From: Polytrichum commune
Taxonomy: Eukaryota > Streptophyta > Polytrichopsida > Polytrichales > Polytrichaceae
NCBI GenBank assembly: GCA_950295325.1
Contig: OX485807.1
Location: 35,556,440 to 35,620,439 of the forward strand
DNA: 64,000 nt
Direction: 5' to 3'
The notes below the pieces were generated by a model. The model searched no databases, had not been told where the DNA came from, and was given only the letters and a program-made list of their open reading frames with translations. Below are positions 21,856-32,658 of this stretch, piece by piece (position 1 is the stretch's first letter; the number at the start of each line of letters is the position of its first letter). A program made the position numbers and the translations under genes.

Positions 21856-22383
21856 CTTGAAATTAAGCATGTTGGTGTTGAGATGATTAATATCAACATT
21901 TGGGTGCCTCTAAATTTCTCTCATATTTTTATTTTATTTTTCTCAAATAGTTGGAAAATGATCCTCACAAAGCTTATAGCATTTTTACACCAATTTTCCG
22001 ATACCACCATAGTTTTGAAATTAATCATCTTGGTGCTAAGTTGCATAATATCAACATTTGGGTACCTCTAAGTTTCTTTGATAATTTGTATTTTATTTTT
22101 CTCAAATAGTTTTCAAATGGCATTGCAACACCACCTAGCTTTTTTACACCAATTTTGAAAACTTTCCAAAATTTTGAAATTAATCATCCTAGTGCCAAGA
22201 TGACTAATATCAAGATTTGGGTACCTCTAAGTTTCTCTCACAATTTGGTGTTTTTTTTTTGCCTCAAATGGTTTACAAATGGACCTCCTAGTGCTTCCTA
22301 GTCTTCTTACACCGATTTCTCCAAAAAATTTGAAATTAGTCATCTTGGTGTTGAGATTACTAGTATCAATGTTTGCATACCTT

Positions 22384-22433
<50 letters not shown>
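21856..22433 (+). repeat. ~158-bp tandem satellite, four units, with a (CT)n tract
   Basis: Unit marker TTTGAAATTAATCATCTTGG, followed by AATATCAACATTTGGGTACC, starts near 21856, 22016, 22174 and 22329 (spacing 160, 158 and 155 bp). The fourth unit ends in a (CT)n microsatellite at 22388-22433, in the place where other units have TTTCTCTCAC. A displaced fifth fragment is at 23020-23110. Non-coding. Confidence 0.75.
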
Positions 22434-22440
<7 letters not shown>

Positions 22441-22671
22441 TCTAGTTTTTTCAAATGATTTACTACACTAAATATACCAATTAGTGATAGTGGTACTAAC
22501 TCAAGTCACACACACAATCTCAAAGCTACTGAGGGCTAAAGTTGCTACTGAGTGACACCAAATTCATGAAGACCGTAAATTCTATATCCATTTACCATAG
22601 ATTTCAAGAAAATTAATGTGTGCCACATGTTTTTCAATTAGTAGTGTTGAGTGTTGATACTTATAGTTATT

Positions 22672-22825
22672 AGTGCCAAGTGCAAGTACTTTCATGCCAA
22701 GTGCCGATACTTTAGTGCCAAGTGCTAGTACTTTCATGCCAAGTGCCAATACTTTCATGCCAAGTGCCGGTACTTTTATGCCAAGCGCCGATACTTTCAT
22801 GCCAAGTGCCAATACGTTAAGTGAA
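22672..22825 (-). repeat. 21-bp minisatellite, about seven units
   Basis: Units of the type CTTTCATGCCAAGTGCCGATA vary at the last positions. Because 21 is divisible by three the minus strand is open and reads ALGMKV-type heptads, explaining the ORF at 22582-22812. It should not be taken as a gene. Confidence 0.8.
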
Positions 22826-23077
22826 TAATGCCAAGTGCTAAGATGAACAATGCTTCCTAGATTTTTGGTGCCACTAATTCATAGCCTAAGGGAATATAGT
22901 GTCACATTCATTAATTTCCCACCCTCATTATTTTTCCATACTCACTAATTGGTATACTTAGTGCAGTGGTTTTCAAAGTGACCTTAAATAATCTCAATTT
23001 GTTTTAAAAAAATTGTGTGCTTGGTGCCAAGGATACAAATATCAACATTTGGGTAGCCTTGAAGATAGCTTAAAATG

Positions 23078-23094
23078 TTTTTTTTTTTTTTTTT
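23078..23094. repeat. Poly-T tract (17)
   Basis: Within a displaced fragment of the ~158-bp satellite. One of only three A or T runs of 11 or more bases in the window. Confidence 0.9.
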
Positions 23095-23739
23095 CTCAAA
23101 TACTTTGTAAATGGTGGTGTCAAAACTATCGTATGTGCTCCTATGGCAAGGAGTTGTGTTGTCCTAAGTAATTAGCCAAAGGTAGAAATTGGTTGTTTTT
23201 GAGGTGGTAACCACAACTATTAGCAAAGGAGAAGATTTATGAAAGATAAATATAAGAGCAATGTTTGTAACCCTCAAGATGATTGCATAAGAAGTGGTGA
23301 TTAGGATAGTGAACCGAGGGTATCTTAGGCCACAAATCCTAGTACATACTTAGAAAGTGTAAAAGTGGGTGAGCAGTACAAGGAAGTGGTGAAGTTTTGT
23401 GGTGTACAAACTTGCTAATGAATGTACTAGTGTTGGTCCTTGGAATATTAGTTTTTGGGTTGGAAGGAAATCCTAACTTGTTTGTGGTTGTAGTACGGCT
23501 CGCCATTGTGTAAGCAATTAGTTCCAAGAAGTCTTGGAGGGATGAGACTTATGTATATTTTTCCTTCATTTTTCCTAAAATCGAGAAGTATCTACCAGAT
23601 TCGTGTTAGAGTTAAAAGGACTAATTTGGTCAACACCTCAATATCACTACCGGCTAGGGACCCACCCTCTACATTATAGTTGTGGTAATCTTGGTCATTA
23701 AGACTAACTTAGGAAGCTAGAAGTAAATATGGTAGATCA

Positions 23740-24190
23740 ATAAGGGCAAGAAGTGTATATTCACGTGTTAGAGGGTTATAACCAATGTTGGACCAGTGTA
23801 TAGGTGAATGCATGGTATCAATAATCAACATTAATAATGGTAGCAAAGAACCTACCTATGGGTATCAAAATTGTATTACCAGTTAAACATTGATATTTGA
23901 TGGGTAAGTCAAGGCGAGAGAATCTTTGTATACCCAAGTTATTATTTGGGTCAATACCATTCTAAATTATATTGATATTAGTACAATTTTACCTAGGTAC
24001 AAAGGCCCTTGCATGATATATATATATATATATACCCGAATGGTATCTAATAAAAACAATACTAGTCCAACATTGGTTATAATGTTGGCAGTACGAGAGG
24101 GAGTAAATCAAAAGCTATATCCTATAACTAGCACATAGATAAGGTTGTAAGTAGGTCAAATTTGAAGGTAGTACATCTATGAGTTTCAAC
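23740..24190 (-). repeat. Interspersed repeat D, diverged inverted copy
   Basis: Reverse complement of parts of the tandem repeat at 34897-35515: CCTAGGTACAAAGGCCCTTGC, TCTTTGTATACCCAAGTTA and CCATTCTAAATTATATTGA-type blocks match. The middle is replaced by a short (AT)n tract at 24018-24034. Non-coding. Confidence 0.5.
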
Positions 24191-26339
24191 CAATATCAAG
24201 GGGTGGGCAATACCAGTACAACCTTCAAGAATAGTATCATTGGTGACATGGTAGTCCAAACAAAACATGCATTCAAAAGAGATTTGATTACATATTCACA
24301 GTTTGTTAGCCTTTGTAAGCCCGATAGTTAACATAATAGGGAAGGGGGAGACAATTTTGATCATTTAATAAGACAAATAATATTCGTGTCAATAATAAAT
24401 AAGATGTTCATTCTAGCTTTGAGAATTATGAGGAAAATAGCTACGTGTATGCTTTACATTCATTAATCCTCTCCCAATAATCCCATGTACAATATATTAT
24501 AAGAAAGAGGGTGTAGAGCTAAGTGTGTCCATTTAAGACTCACTCACCTTATGATGGCATGGTATCATAAACTTATACAAAATAATATGTTGTCTATGCA
24601 AAAGAGATATCTAAAGTGAGGTGGACATGACACTTAATTGAACTGTACTAAGTACTAGATAATGACCATTGGGTGAATCACAAGAAAAGATAAGTACTAG
24701 ATAACCGCCAAGCAACTGATAACCGCAAGCAGGGATCCACTCCATTGTCTAACCTAATTTTCAATAGGAAAACTTTATACGCATAATTGAAATTCAAAAA
24801 AGAAAAACATGTGCATTTTTAATTTTGTGTGTGTAAGGTGAATATGTTTGAATGTGTGGTTCTCCCTAAGGAAAACACTAGGTGAAAAGGTTGGCATTGC
24901 AATCACAAAGATCACCATTTTGCGAGAAAGATATTTTAAAATGTTGAAAAAAAAAGAGGGTGCGGTTGGTCGCTTGAGTTTGCGGTTGTCCATCAAGCAC
25001 ATGAGAATATTGAGATTGTCAACGACCAAAGCCGGTCTTTGTGGCTAAACTTAGGGTGTCGGAAAGTAGAGACCCAAAATTTTGAAGCATCTTTCGGTCT
25101 TGAAAGCTATAATTGGTAATTCATATGCATGATTATCGGTTTGGCCTATGTAGGCTCACTTTGTTCACAACAAAAAGTATATAAAAGAAATGGAGGAATA
25201 TAGAAGCTAGAAAAGAAGTGTCCAAATGACAAGCCTAGATTACGATTCGAAAAATGTTCCATGCAATTCTAGCATAATCAATAAGGGTAATATCAATGGA
25301 AAAACCCATGTTGTACGGGTCACCCTACAATCCAAAAGCTTATGTATGATGGTTACCGTAGCGTCAACCATGCATATATGACGTTTGTCATCAACATCAA
25401 TGATGAACTTGGCTCTCCACAATAGGACGGATAGGGCAGCCGTTTACGACAATGTGATCGGCATGTATGACAATACATGGGGAGGAAAGGAACTTCTCTA
25501 CCACAAAGATAACACTAGAACCATGCAATGAACACTAGAGCGCTTGACGTGGGCTTAGTCAATCATGTCACATGTTACTTTAGTTCCATCAGGTGCACCC
25601 AAAAGAACTTGCCTAATTCTCCTTTTTGGGTCTCCGGTGCCTTTGTATGATTGGTTGGCACTGAAATCAAATCGTTTCAATTGTCTCAAAAAGAAAAAGA
25701 AAAGAAGTAGCCTATATTATTATTAAATTGTAAGAAGTTGCATATATACAAGAGATATTGTTTTGGAATGTCCATAGAGAGTGTTATGGTCCTTCAACAT
25801 GGCCCATTTTGTACTAAGCTTGAGGGCCCATGACCAAGCAAAATTGGAATTTATGTTACCCATGGAACAATCTCTGGATGAGTTTCAAGGACCCTTAGAA
25901 TTTCAAGATCATGGCCCTTGGTGACTCTATGTATGAAACTATTCTCAAGTCTTGAGCATCTAGACTCTCACACTTGGTACCTAAATCACATGATAAAGAA
26001 TCGTTTAAAGTACACACCATTGGTTGTCTTTATTTTTAGTGATAACAAGGGATGAATGTGCATGAATGACAACCAAAACCACAACCTCTCTTACTACTTC
26101 TAAATGATTGTGGCACATGAGGGCTTCATACTTGAAATGGTCACTTGTGGATAACTAATGATTGGCCTTTTATTGTTTTGGGTTTAAGGTGACCATCTTA
26201 GAGGATCTCAAGTTGGTCACCCAAAGTTAGAAGAAGCTCATTCCATGGTGACCAACTTGAAATGGTCATCGCCATCCAAAAAACAAGAAGACACAAACAT
26301 CAAATAATTGTTCGTCATTATTTTGGGTTGGACACCTTC
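24191..26339. other. Stretch without recognisable gene or named repeat
   Basis: ORFs 24775-25029, 24848-25048 and 25240-25422 show no family pattern. Sequence near 25790-25930 (GGCCCATTTTGTACTAAGCT, GAGGGCCCATGACCA) is faintly like PIF family B. Nothing further. Confidence 0.35.
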
Positions 26340-26870
26340 CTCTCATAGTCATGTAGTTGTTAATAACGATGAGGATAGTTGTTATGATTGTAGTTTATGT
26401 TAACTAGTTCCATTTTGTTTATAATGATTACTTGGCATTTATGGGAGAGGGTTGTAGGAGGCAATCATATGAAGATAACTTCAATGTTGTCACTAGCATG
26501 AAATATGTTGTTGCTTCATTTTCAAGTTGGTGTAAGTTTATTTGTAATCCCAAAACAAGTTTTACGAGAATTAGAGGGTCCATGATGACTATTGCCTCAT
26601 TTTGAATGTGAATACCTTGAATGGGCGGGGACAAGCTGATTGGGCAAGCCCCTAATATTTTTTCACATGGTTGGTTGAAAGTATTTGGTTCACCCAATAC
26701 CCCCTATTATGATTGGGTGGATCATAGGTGGTAAGGTGCACCAAAAATAAAGTGCTACGAGTTTCACCCATTTGAGTACTATTCTGGCATTAAGCGGCTT
26801 AACCTTGGAGTGCATGTGGCTTGTGGGATCCGGGCTCAGGCCTTGGGTTTAAGCCACCATTCCTTTATGA
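26340..26870 (+). repeat. Interspersed repeat K, copy 1
   Basis: Diverged direct copy of 42440-42960. Shared words include TGTTGTCAC, GTTGCTTCATTTTCAA, CACATGGTTG, TATGATTGGGTGGA, and a final GGGATCC…CCTTGGGTTTAAGCCAC segment that looks like a tRNA B box (GGTTCAAACC in copy 2). It could be a long SINE or a decayed LTR-type sequence. No coding motif. Confidence 0.45.
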
Positions 26871-27493
26871 ATACACTACAATACAAGCTATCAAATGGTT
26901 TACTTTATGTCTTGCACTACACCAATGGAGGGACAATCCCTCTCAATACAAGCCCATGGGGATGTAAATGCTAACATGCTTCCCTGTGCATTGGCAAGGC
27001 ATGTCAAGCTACAAGAAAAAAAATCTTGCATGCAAGGGTGCCTCTCATCCATCGAATATAAAAACTCTCACAACCCGACATGCCTTGCCCACACCTTGCA
27101 AAACGCACATTCTCAAGGGCTTATGATGTTAGGAGAAATCAATCCATTCTTCAACTACAATCACACCTTGTTCGTAAAATGCAAAGAATAGTTGTATTAC
27201 GTGGTTAAGGAGGGGCATGAATTACAACCAAAACCACTCACATGTATTGTTTCCAAACACACACATGACCTTATTGTTTGTAGGCACACAATAGTCTCCT
27301 AAAAGCTCAAGCTACTTTTGGACCTTAAAACATCAACAAGTAAGCTCTATGGTGCATTAAGTAAGACAAAGCTAAAAGCAACTGATCATACGTAACATTG
27401 AGTATAAAATAACATCATTTTGGCCAATCATAATGGAAGTGTAAGAATTGTGTTTGAATAATTAAAGAAGATCACCAACTTTGGCCAACATCA

Positions 27494-27997
27494 GTGATCA
27501 ATCTAGGACCTACCCACTCAACGAGGCTATGTAAAATGTGCTCCACAAAAGATGAAGAATACCCTCATTTAATAGAAACCGCTCACCAGTTACAAGAACC
27601 ATTTTGTGGCCGTTTTCACCTAACAATCCAACATCAATGGACCTCTCCCCTCCCCCTAATAGACAAAAAAGGCTTATATCCTGAAACAATTTTTGTAGAA
27701 CTTTGTAGGTTGAATATGGTCTTGTTTCTTTATAAATTAAACATAAACTGTTCAAACTTTCCACATTATTTGCATATTGATATAATAGTTTTGATCTTTT
27801 TGAGCTCTATAACTTATGTGAAAAATGCTCAGATTAGAGGTTTTCTCAGGGAAATAAATAAAGAAATGACCAACACGGGGCAATCCGACGTGAATTTGAG
27901 CCCATTGTCCCTACCCTACTCAATAATCCTCTTGATGCATGATGGAATTTATTGCCTACCTTGCGGTGGGTGGGCTCTTGACTTCCTACCTACCTAG
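27494..27997 (+). pseudogene. 167-codon ORF, possible LINE zinc-binding remnant
   Basis: Longest plus-strand ORF in the window. Near its start it reads RLCKMCSTKDEEYPHLIETA: a C-x2-C followed by acidic residues and H-L, the layout of the zinc-binding segment after LINE reverse transcriptases. The last cysteine is absent and the rest (hydrophobic, 27720-27830) has no match I know. It may be a chance ORF. Confidence 0.2.
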
Positions 27998-28002
27998 CTA
28001 GT

Positions 28003-28110
28003 TTTTTCCATCAAGTAGAGAGAAGATTTCACAGCAAGAATTGAACCACCAACCACTTGATTCATAAATAGGTACCTCTCCACTATCATCTGGTAGTTTA
28101 GGACCATTTT
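28003..28110 (-). repeat. tRNA-derived SINE-like repeat, copy 1
   Basis: On the minus strand a TAGTGGAGAGG A-box-like word is followed 38 bp later by GGTTCAATTC (B box), then GCTGTGAAATCTTCTCTCTA and CTTGATGG. The last block is shared with 34205-34375 on the plus strand, where the B box is GGTTCAAATCCC. Two diverged copies with a Pol III head and common body argue for a SINE family. Confidence 0.5.
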
Positions 28111-28454
28111 CTCAGGGATGTTATGCGAGCCTAGTTTGGTGTGCTTCTAGTTTTCTTTTGTGAAGAATGATGGTAGTGAGGCATTGGATGGTTGTCGTGT
28201 GTTATGTGGGTTTGAAATGAGATTATTATTAAATATAGGGGGTTATGACTATTAATACAAGGATTATGTAATGGGGAATGAAATAAGGAGTTTGGGTGAC
28301 AACTTATGATGGACCACCACATGTAGGAGGCCTCTCTATGTCTCTTTAGTATCAAATAAACTGTTTTAATAATCTTAACCACATGTTAAAAACCATAATT
28401 AGTCTAGTTGTGTGTAAAAGTGGCCTTTTAAGACTTCAATGGAGTTGGCGGCCT

Positions 28455-28655
28455 CCTACTACGGTATATGGCCCAATTGTGGGCACTTCCAACTCTACAA
28501 AACAATTTTGATAATTTGGAAGGACTCGGTCATTCCCATATGCTTAACAATTGTAAATCACAAAGACTATCACTTCAAGATTCATAATTAAAATATCGAT
28601 GTAAAGTTGTAGAAAGTCAAAGTGAGGATTACCTTTATGTTTAGGTGATCACATA
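28455..28655 (+). repeat. Interspersed repeat family E
   Basis: Starts ATGGCCCAATTGTGGGCACT, contains ACTTCAAGATTCATAATTA and ends TTAGGTGATCACATAAGG. It matches 39372-39530 directly and 1972-2170 in reverse. Non-coding. Confidence 0.55.
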
Positions 28656-28809
28656 AGGTAGAGGGTGCTAATCTCGGTCTCACATTATAAGCACACGCTA
28701 TGCATGCTTCCTAGACTTTTGACTAGAGGACACCTAGAACCGTCCTTATGTCTACGGCAGAGCCCTACATTGGGTGCCCATACCCATGCCCATGCCCACC
28801 CATGCCCAT

Positions 28810-28829
28810 GGGTTTTGGGTGGGCATGGG
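28810..28829 (+). other. Potential G-quadruplex, left end of hAT copy 2
   Basis: Four GGG runs with loops of 4, 1 and 3 bases. Confidence 0.6.
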
Positions 28830-28876
28830 TGTGATATTATTGTTCATGGGCGGGCATGGGTTCAATATTATAATGG

Positions 28877-29347
28877 GTGGGCATGGGTTCGATATTATTG
28901 TTCATGGGTGAGCATGGGCTAAAGCAAAGCATATTGGAAGGGGTTATTGAATGGTTGGAAGAGATTTATGACAATGGGGCTGAGATCGTAGTTGTTAGCA
29001 ACTTCGACGCAAGTATTGAGCTTGAGTTCAATATGTATGAGACATACAAGGTCACTGATCTCGAAAAAAATGAGATCATTGCAGCGGTGATCTTAGCATT
29101 GCCAATGAATCGGGATACCACTGCTAAATTCAGTATTCTGGTGGAAGCTGAAAGGAACCCCCACATTCCCCATCATGTCGCGCGTGGCGCGTTCGGTTTT
29201 GTGCATCCCTGCATCCAACTCCAAATCGGAGTCAAACTTCTCAGATGCAAGGAATACGCTAACCAAGAAGCGCTCCGGGCTGAAGCCAGTGATAGTGAAC
29301 GACCTTTTATTTGTCCGATCCAACCAAGACTTGGTGTAGGTGGGTAA
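28877..29347 (+). CDS. ORF inside hAT copy 2, unknown protein
   Basis: A 156-codon ORF homologous to the one in copy 1: EGVIEWLEEIYDNGAEIVVV, YETYKVTDLEKNEIIAAVI, MNRDTTAKFSILVEAER, then HHVARGAFGFVHPC, ending RLGVGG. The first ~10 codons are minisatellite. Preservation of the frame in both copies could reflect function or simply recent insertion. The substitutions I see are mostly amino-acid changing, which favours recent duplication without strong constraint. No domain recognised. Confidence 0.4.
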   Translation: MGMGSILLFMGEHGLKQSILEGVIEWLEEIYDNGAEIVVVSNFDASIELEFNMYETYKVTDLEKNEIIAAVILALPMNRDTTAKFSILVEAERNPHIPHHVARGAFGFVHPCIQLQIGVKLLRCKEYANQEALRAEASDSERPFICPIQPRLGVGG

Positions 29348-29394
29348 TACACATTACACAATTTTTGAATACATGGGTGCAATTTGAATAGCAT

Positions 29395-29475
29395 GGGTGG
29401 GCATGGGTGGGCACATGTCATGCTATGTGTGGGCATGGGTGCGCACATGTCATGCTATGGGTGGGCATGGGTGGG
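29395..29475 (+). other. Potential G-quadruplexes, right end of hAT copy 2
   Basis: Two separate GGGTGGGCATGGGTGGG motifs (29395-29411 and 29459-29475), each with loops of 1, 3 and 1 bases, within the minisatellite zone. Confidence 0.65.
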
Positions 29476-29810
29476 CATAGGTCGTTGCTGATGGGCATGG
29501 TCTGGGTATGGGTGCAAAATTAGGGGAAAATGTTGGGCTTTGGTCTATGGCACATAGCGGGGGCAAATTTTGGGAGAAAGTGGGGTTATTTTTGAGTGCC
29601 CATCGGTACATAGCTAGGGGTGTATTAATTATATATGTATTTCATTTGGAATCCCATAAAAGAAATGACAAGCCTCCCTTTTTATGTTTATTTTATTGAG
29701 TGGAGCCAAAGGGTTGATTGTGTGAATTATTGAGCCCAAAATGGTGTCTATGTTTTGAAAGCTCACACCAATCTCATCGTGTCATATGTATGTTGTTTCA
29801 TGTTCTTCAC

Positions 29811-29915
29811 TACAAGCATTGCTACAAAGGGCCACTTCTTGCAATGTGAGTTGGCTGCAAAGGCTGCTTCTTGCATTTTGTTATGACCGCAAAGGATGCT
29901 TATTGAGGTAGTCAA
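29811..29915 (+). mobile_element. CACTA-like end with subterminal repeats
   Basis: Starts CACTACAAGCATTGCTACAA. Three variants of one word follow: GCTACAAAGGGCCACTTCTTGC, GCTGCAAAGGCTGCTTCTTGC and ACCGCAAAGGATGCTTATTG. Short subterminal repeats behind a CACTAC start are typical of CACTA elements. No right end was found. Confidence 0.4.
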
Positions 29916-30326
29916 GGCTCAGTTGAAGGCAAAGAAAAAAAGTATCCTAGCATATATTTAATGGCATCGTGTAAGTTCATCCATGGCCCTAGAACCCACA
30001 TATGGCTAGCGTAATTACTCAAGCTAGGGGGTGGCTAAGGGTGTAGGTAAGTGTAGTTCTAGGCAACATCTAGGGCTAGAAAGGCCACCAAAAAGATGAA
30101 CACAAGTAGGGGTTTACAGATGCCATTAGGAGCCTATTATATGTCACTTTCATATATTCATATTATATTCATATCTCATCCAAAGAAACTAATTTTTGGA
30201 TTAGCCTTTACTATTTCGAAATGCTAACCTAAATATATGATTATAGTCACCATATCAATGTCACAAATAGTGTGACCAACTCAAAGTGTTGGTTTAAGCC
30301 ACCTTTACCTTATATACCACACGAAC

Positions 30327-30635
30327 ATGTTTCATGGTCACTTGTATTATTTTCAAAAACCACCTCTTGGAGGTAGGCCTACCCCAAAACCGGGAGACCG
30401 TGGCATTCCGAAATCTCACAACTGTTTGTTAATTTTATTTTATCATATGTGAGGATTTCGCATGATAAGAAATTCATTGAAATAGCATTTGGTCGAGGGC
30501 CCAAACACATATTACTTCACTTCACACTACACTAAATGGCCCATGACCACACTACATGATTTTGGAAGTGTCTTGGGATGGCCATTCGACACCTCTTTTG
30601 GGCTCTCATAATTCATGGTCTTGGTTCTTGGCTCG
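30327..30635 (-). mobile_element. Partial PIF-type MITE, family B
   Basis: Reverse-orientation body of family B (CATGTTTCATGGTCACTTG through GGGCTCTCATAATTCATGG to TTCTTGGCTCG). Its outer end is replaced by the large palindrome that starts at 30639. Confidence 0.6.
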
Positions 30636-30638
30636 AGT

Positions 30639-30873
30639 CCTTTGGACTTTGGCCTCTAGTTTGAAGGGTCAAGAGGCTGAATTCTTGGTTTCTTGCAATC
30701 TGATTGGTGGAAATCGATGGCCTCGCCACCTTTGGCCATAGTGTGAAGTGGACCTCCGGGTTGCTTCACACTATGGCCAAAGGTGGCGAGGCCATCGATT
30801 TCCACCAATCAAATTGCAAGAAACCAAGAATTCAGCCTCTTGACCCTTCAAACTATAGGCCAAAGTCCAAAGG
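30639..30873. repeat. Nearly perfect 235-bp palindrome
   Basis: Two 110-bp arms (30639-30748 and 30764-30873) around a 15-base spacer. I aligned them base by base and find two mismatches and no gap. The arms begin CCTTTGGACTTTGGCC and end CCATAGTGTGAAG. The inner CTTCACAC word is shared with PIF-type family B and with sequences at 31126 and 31334. A transcript would form a very long hairpin. The plus ORF at 30704-31039 crosses it and is not a gene. Confidence 0.9.
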
Positions 30874-31125
30874 CCGTCGCTCTCCAAAATGCCTACATGG
30901 CAATACTTTTTTACCAAGGCGACAGACTCTCGAAGGAAGTTTGGATCAGACAGGAATGGAAACCCAAACTATGATTGAGAGGCCGTCGATTTTTTCATTA
31001 AAAAATCAAAGATTGATAAGATCTTGGCCGTTAGATTAGAGGGGTTGTTTTGGGCAGGGAATAAAGTGGGATGCCTGCCGGACAAATGACATGGGTTTGG
31101 ACTTTGGACTTGACCTTTGGAGGCT

Positions 31126-31344
31126 TCACACTATGGCCGTCCAAGTCGAGAGGCGCTGGGAGTTCATGACCAAAGGTTTGGACTTTGGGCTCGGCCTCTG
31201 GAGGCTTCACACTATACCTTGCCGAAGGCTCCAATTCCTATATTTTATCGACGATTCTCAGCCCGTTGCTTTGGACTCTCAACAAAGTGTGGTCATTCAA
31301 TCCCACGGCCTCTCGACTTGGACGGCCATATATAGTGTGAAGCG
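31126..31344. repeat. Second inverted repeat with related ends
   Basis: CTTCACACTATGGCCGTCCA followed by AGTCGAGAGGC (31126-31156) pairs with GCCTCTCGACTTGGACGGCC and ATATATAGTGTGAAG (about 31307-31341). GCGGCCC then TTA follows, as at the right edge of PIF family B elements. Probably part of a larger disrupted PIF-type element together with the palindrome upstream. Confidence 0.5.
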
Positions 31345-31369
31345 GCCCTTAGTACCCACTTAAGTTACA

Positions 31370-31579
31370 TTGGTTTGTGAGGCACACGGCACTTGTGGGT
31401 TCAATTTTGAGGAGTTCAAGGACGAGCTCCATGAGGCACACCTGATGAAACATTCGTGCAGGCTGGCAACTCAAAAACGAAATGTGAAGGGGACACATGT
31501 CGACAGCCAAATAGAAAAGGGGCTCCGCTTGTCTTTTAGCGCCGACCATAAGAGGCCAACTGAAATCGCTTATTATGTA
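31370..31579 (+). CDS. Orphan exon-like ORF, unknown protein
   Basis: Plus-strand frame containing EAHGTCGFNFEEFKDELHEA, HLMKHSCRLATQKRN and FSADHKRPTEIAYY, immediately followed by a strong donor GTAAGT (31580-31585). There is no ATG at its start. It is open upstream only from about 31370, after TTGGTTTGTGAG, a possible 3' splice site. Balanced, protein-like composition stands out from its surroundings. It sits 26 bp beyond a PIF-type end, so it may be a captured or stranded exon. Confidence 0.35.
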
Positions 31580-32320
31580 AGTATGGTCAGAAATTATTAG
31601 TCGAGCCTGGCCTCCACCTTTAGATTCCTTGCCATTTCCAGTTCACCTCAATCACACACTCATGAAGGAAATCGAGAGTTGTTGATTGCTTCGTTCTTCA
31701 TGTATTCCACCACGTATAACATTCCTCAGCACCAGGGGTCGGTCATAACATAAATATGGACACAATTTCCCTTTCATGTCAGGCTTCCCTTGTATAATGA
31801 ACAACACTAAATCTAGGTATTGTCATTTTGCCATACTAAACTAATAGGGCGGGAGTTGTCGGGTTTGTTGAATCATTTGGTTATCTTCGGACATAGCCTT
31901 CCGTTGCATGGTAAACTCGTCGAGGTTAGCCGGTGCGGGTGTCCCACGTGGGGCGGCATATCACCATAGCATATCATTGTCATGAATATATATGTGGTCA
32001 TGTAGCTCGAGAATCGCTTTGGATATAGGCATACAAATCTTATATAGGTGAGCCATTCCCCATTGTTTGCGCCTACTCCTCCTCCTTTGGAATGGGTGCA
32101 TAAGGGGTAGATTACACAATGTTATGATCTTCTCCTAATCGAATCTATGTAAGGAAATTCATTAGGAAATCTATGACGAAGCATTGAGGTGAAAATCGAA
32201 TTAATTGTTGGACCTTCCTTGGAGTTGATATGATTGGTATAATTGCTTGTGTGCTTAACATTTTAGTGCTAATGAGGAGGTTTGGTCTCTCCTAATCTGT
32301 GATAAATTCCGGCAAAACTA

Positions 32321-32658
32321 CACTAAATAGGTAGATTAGTGTTAGATGAAGATTAGTGTTAAATGCAATAGTTACCTAAAACACTAATTTTCAACTGATA
32401 TTACAATTAGTGTTTGAATAGGGTTTGAACAAATTATACCTTTTACGAGGTTCTCATATTCTTCTTCCTTCAATTCTTCATTCCAAGATTTACAAAATAT
32501 CATCTAACACTAAATGCGCTCATGTAAATATTTAAAGTTACTACTTGGTACAAATAGTGTTAGAGTTGACATTTAGTGTTCTAACACTATAGAGACAATT
32601 TACATTTAGCATTTTCGTCGACTATTAATGTTTCCAACACTAATCTACCTATTTAGTG
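32321..32658. mobile_element. TA-target MITE, family W
   Basis: A 338-bp element with inverted ends CACTAAATAGGTAGATTAGT and complement, flanked by TA on both sides (32319-32320 and 32659-32660). The end CACTAAATA is shared with the element at 61427-61800. AT-rich and non-coding, with internal copies of the word TTAGTGTT. Confidence 0.75.

Larger units (their letters stand above)
28758..29542 (+). mobile_element. Non-autonomous hAT element, copy 2
   Basis: A 785-bp element in opposite orientation to copy 1 at 17131-17932. Ends are CAGAGCCCTACATT and AATGTTGGGCTTTG. Flanks are GTCTACGG (28750-28757) and GTCTATGG (29543-29550), 7 of 8 matching, a slightly decayed 8-bp duplication. The interior is collinear with copy 1, with fewer minisatellite units on the left. 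The different target from copy 1 shows an independent insertion. Confidence 0.85.

Noticed and set aside
22582-22812. A 76-codon minus ORF with regular ALGMKV heptads, suggestive of a repeat protein.
   Set aside because: The heptads are the translation of a 21-bp minisatellite, and there is no start context or neighbouring exon.
30704-31039. A 111-codon plus ORF.
   Set aside because: It spans the spacer and right arm of the 235-bp palindrome and then unrelated sequence. It is an accident of the repeat.
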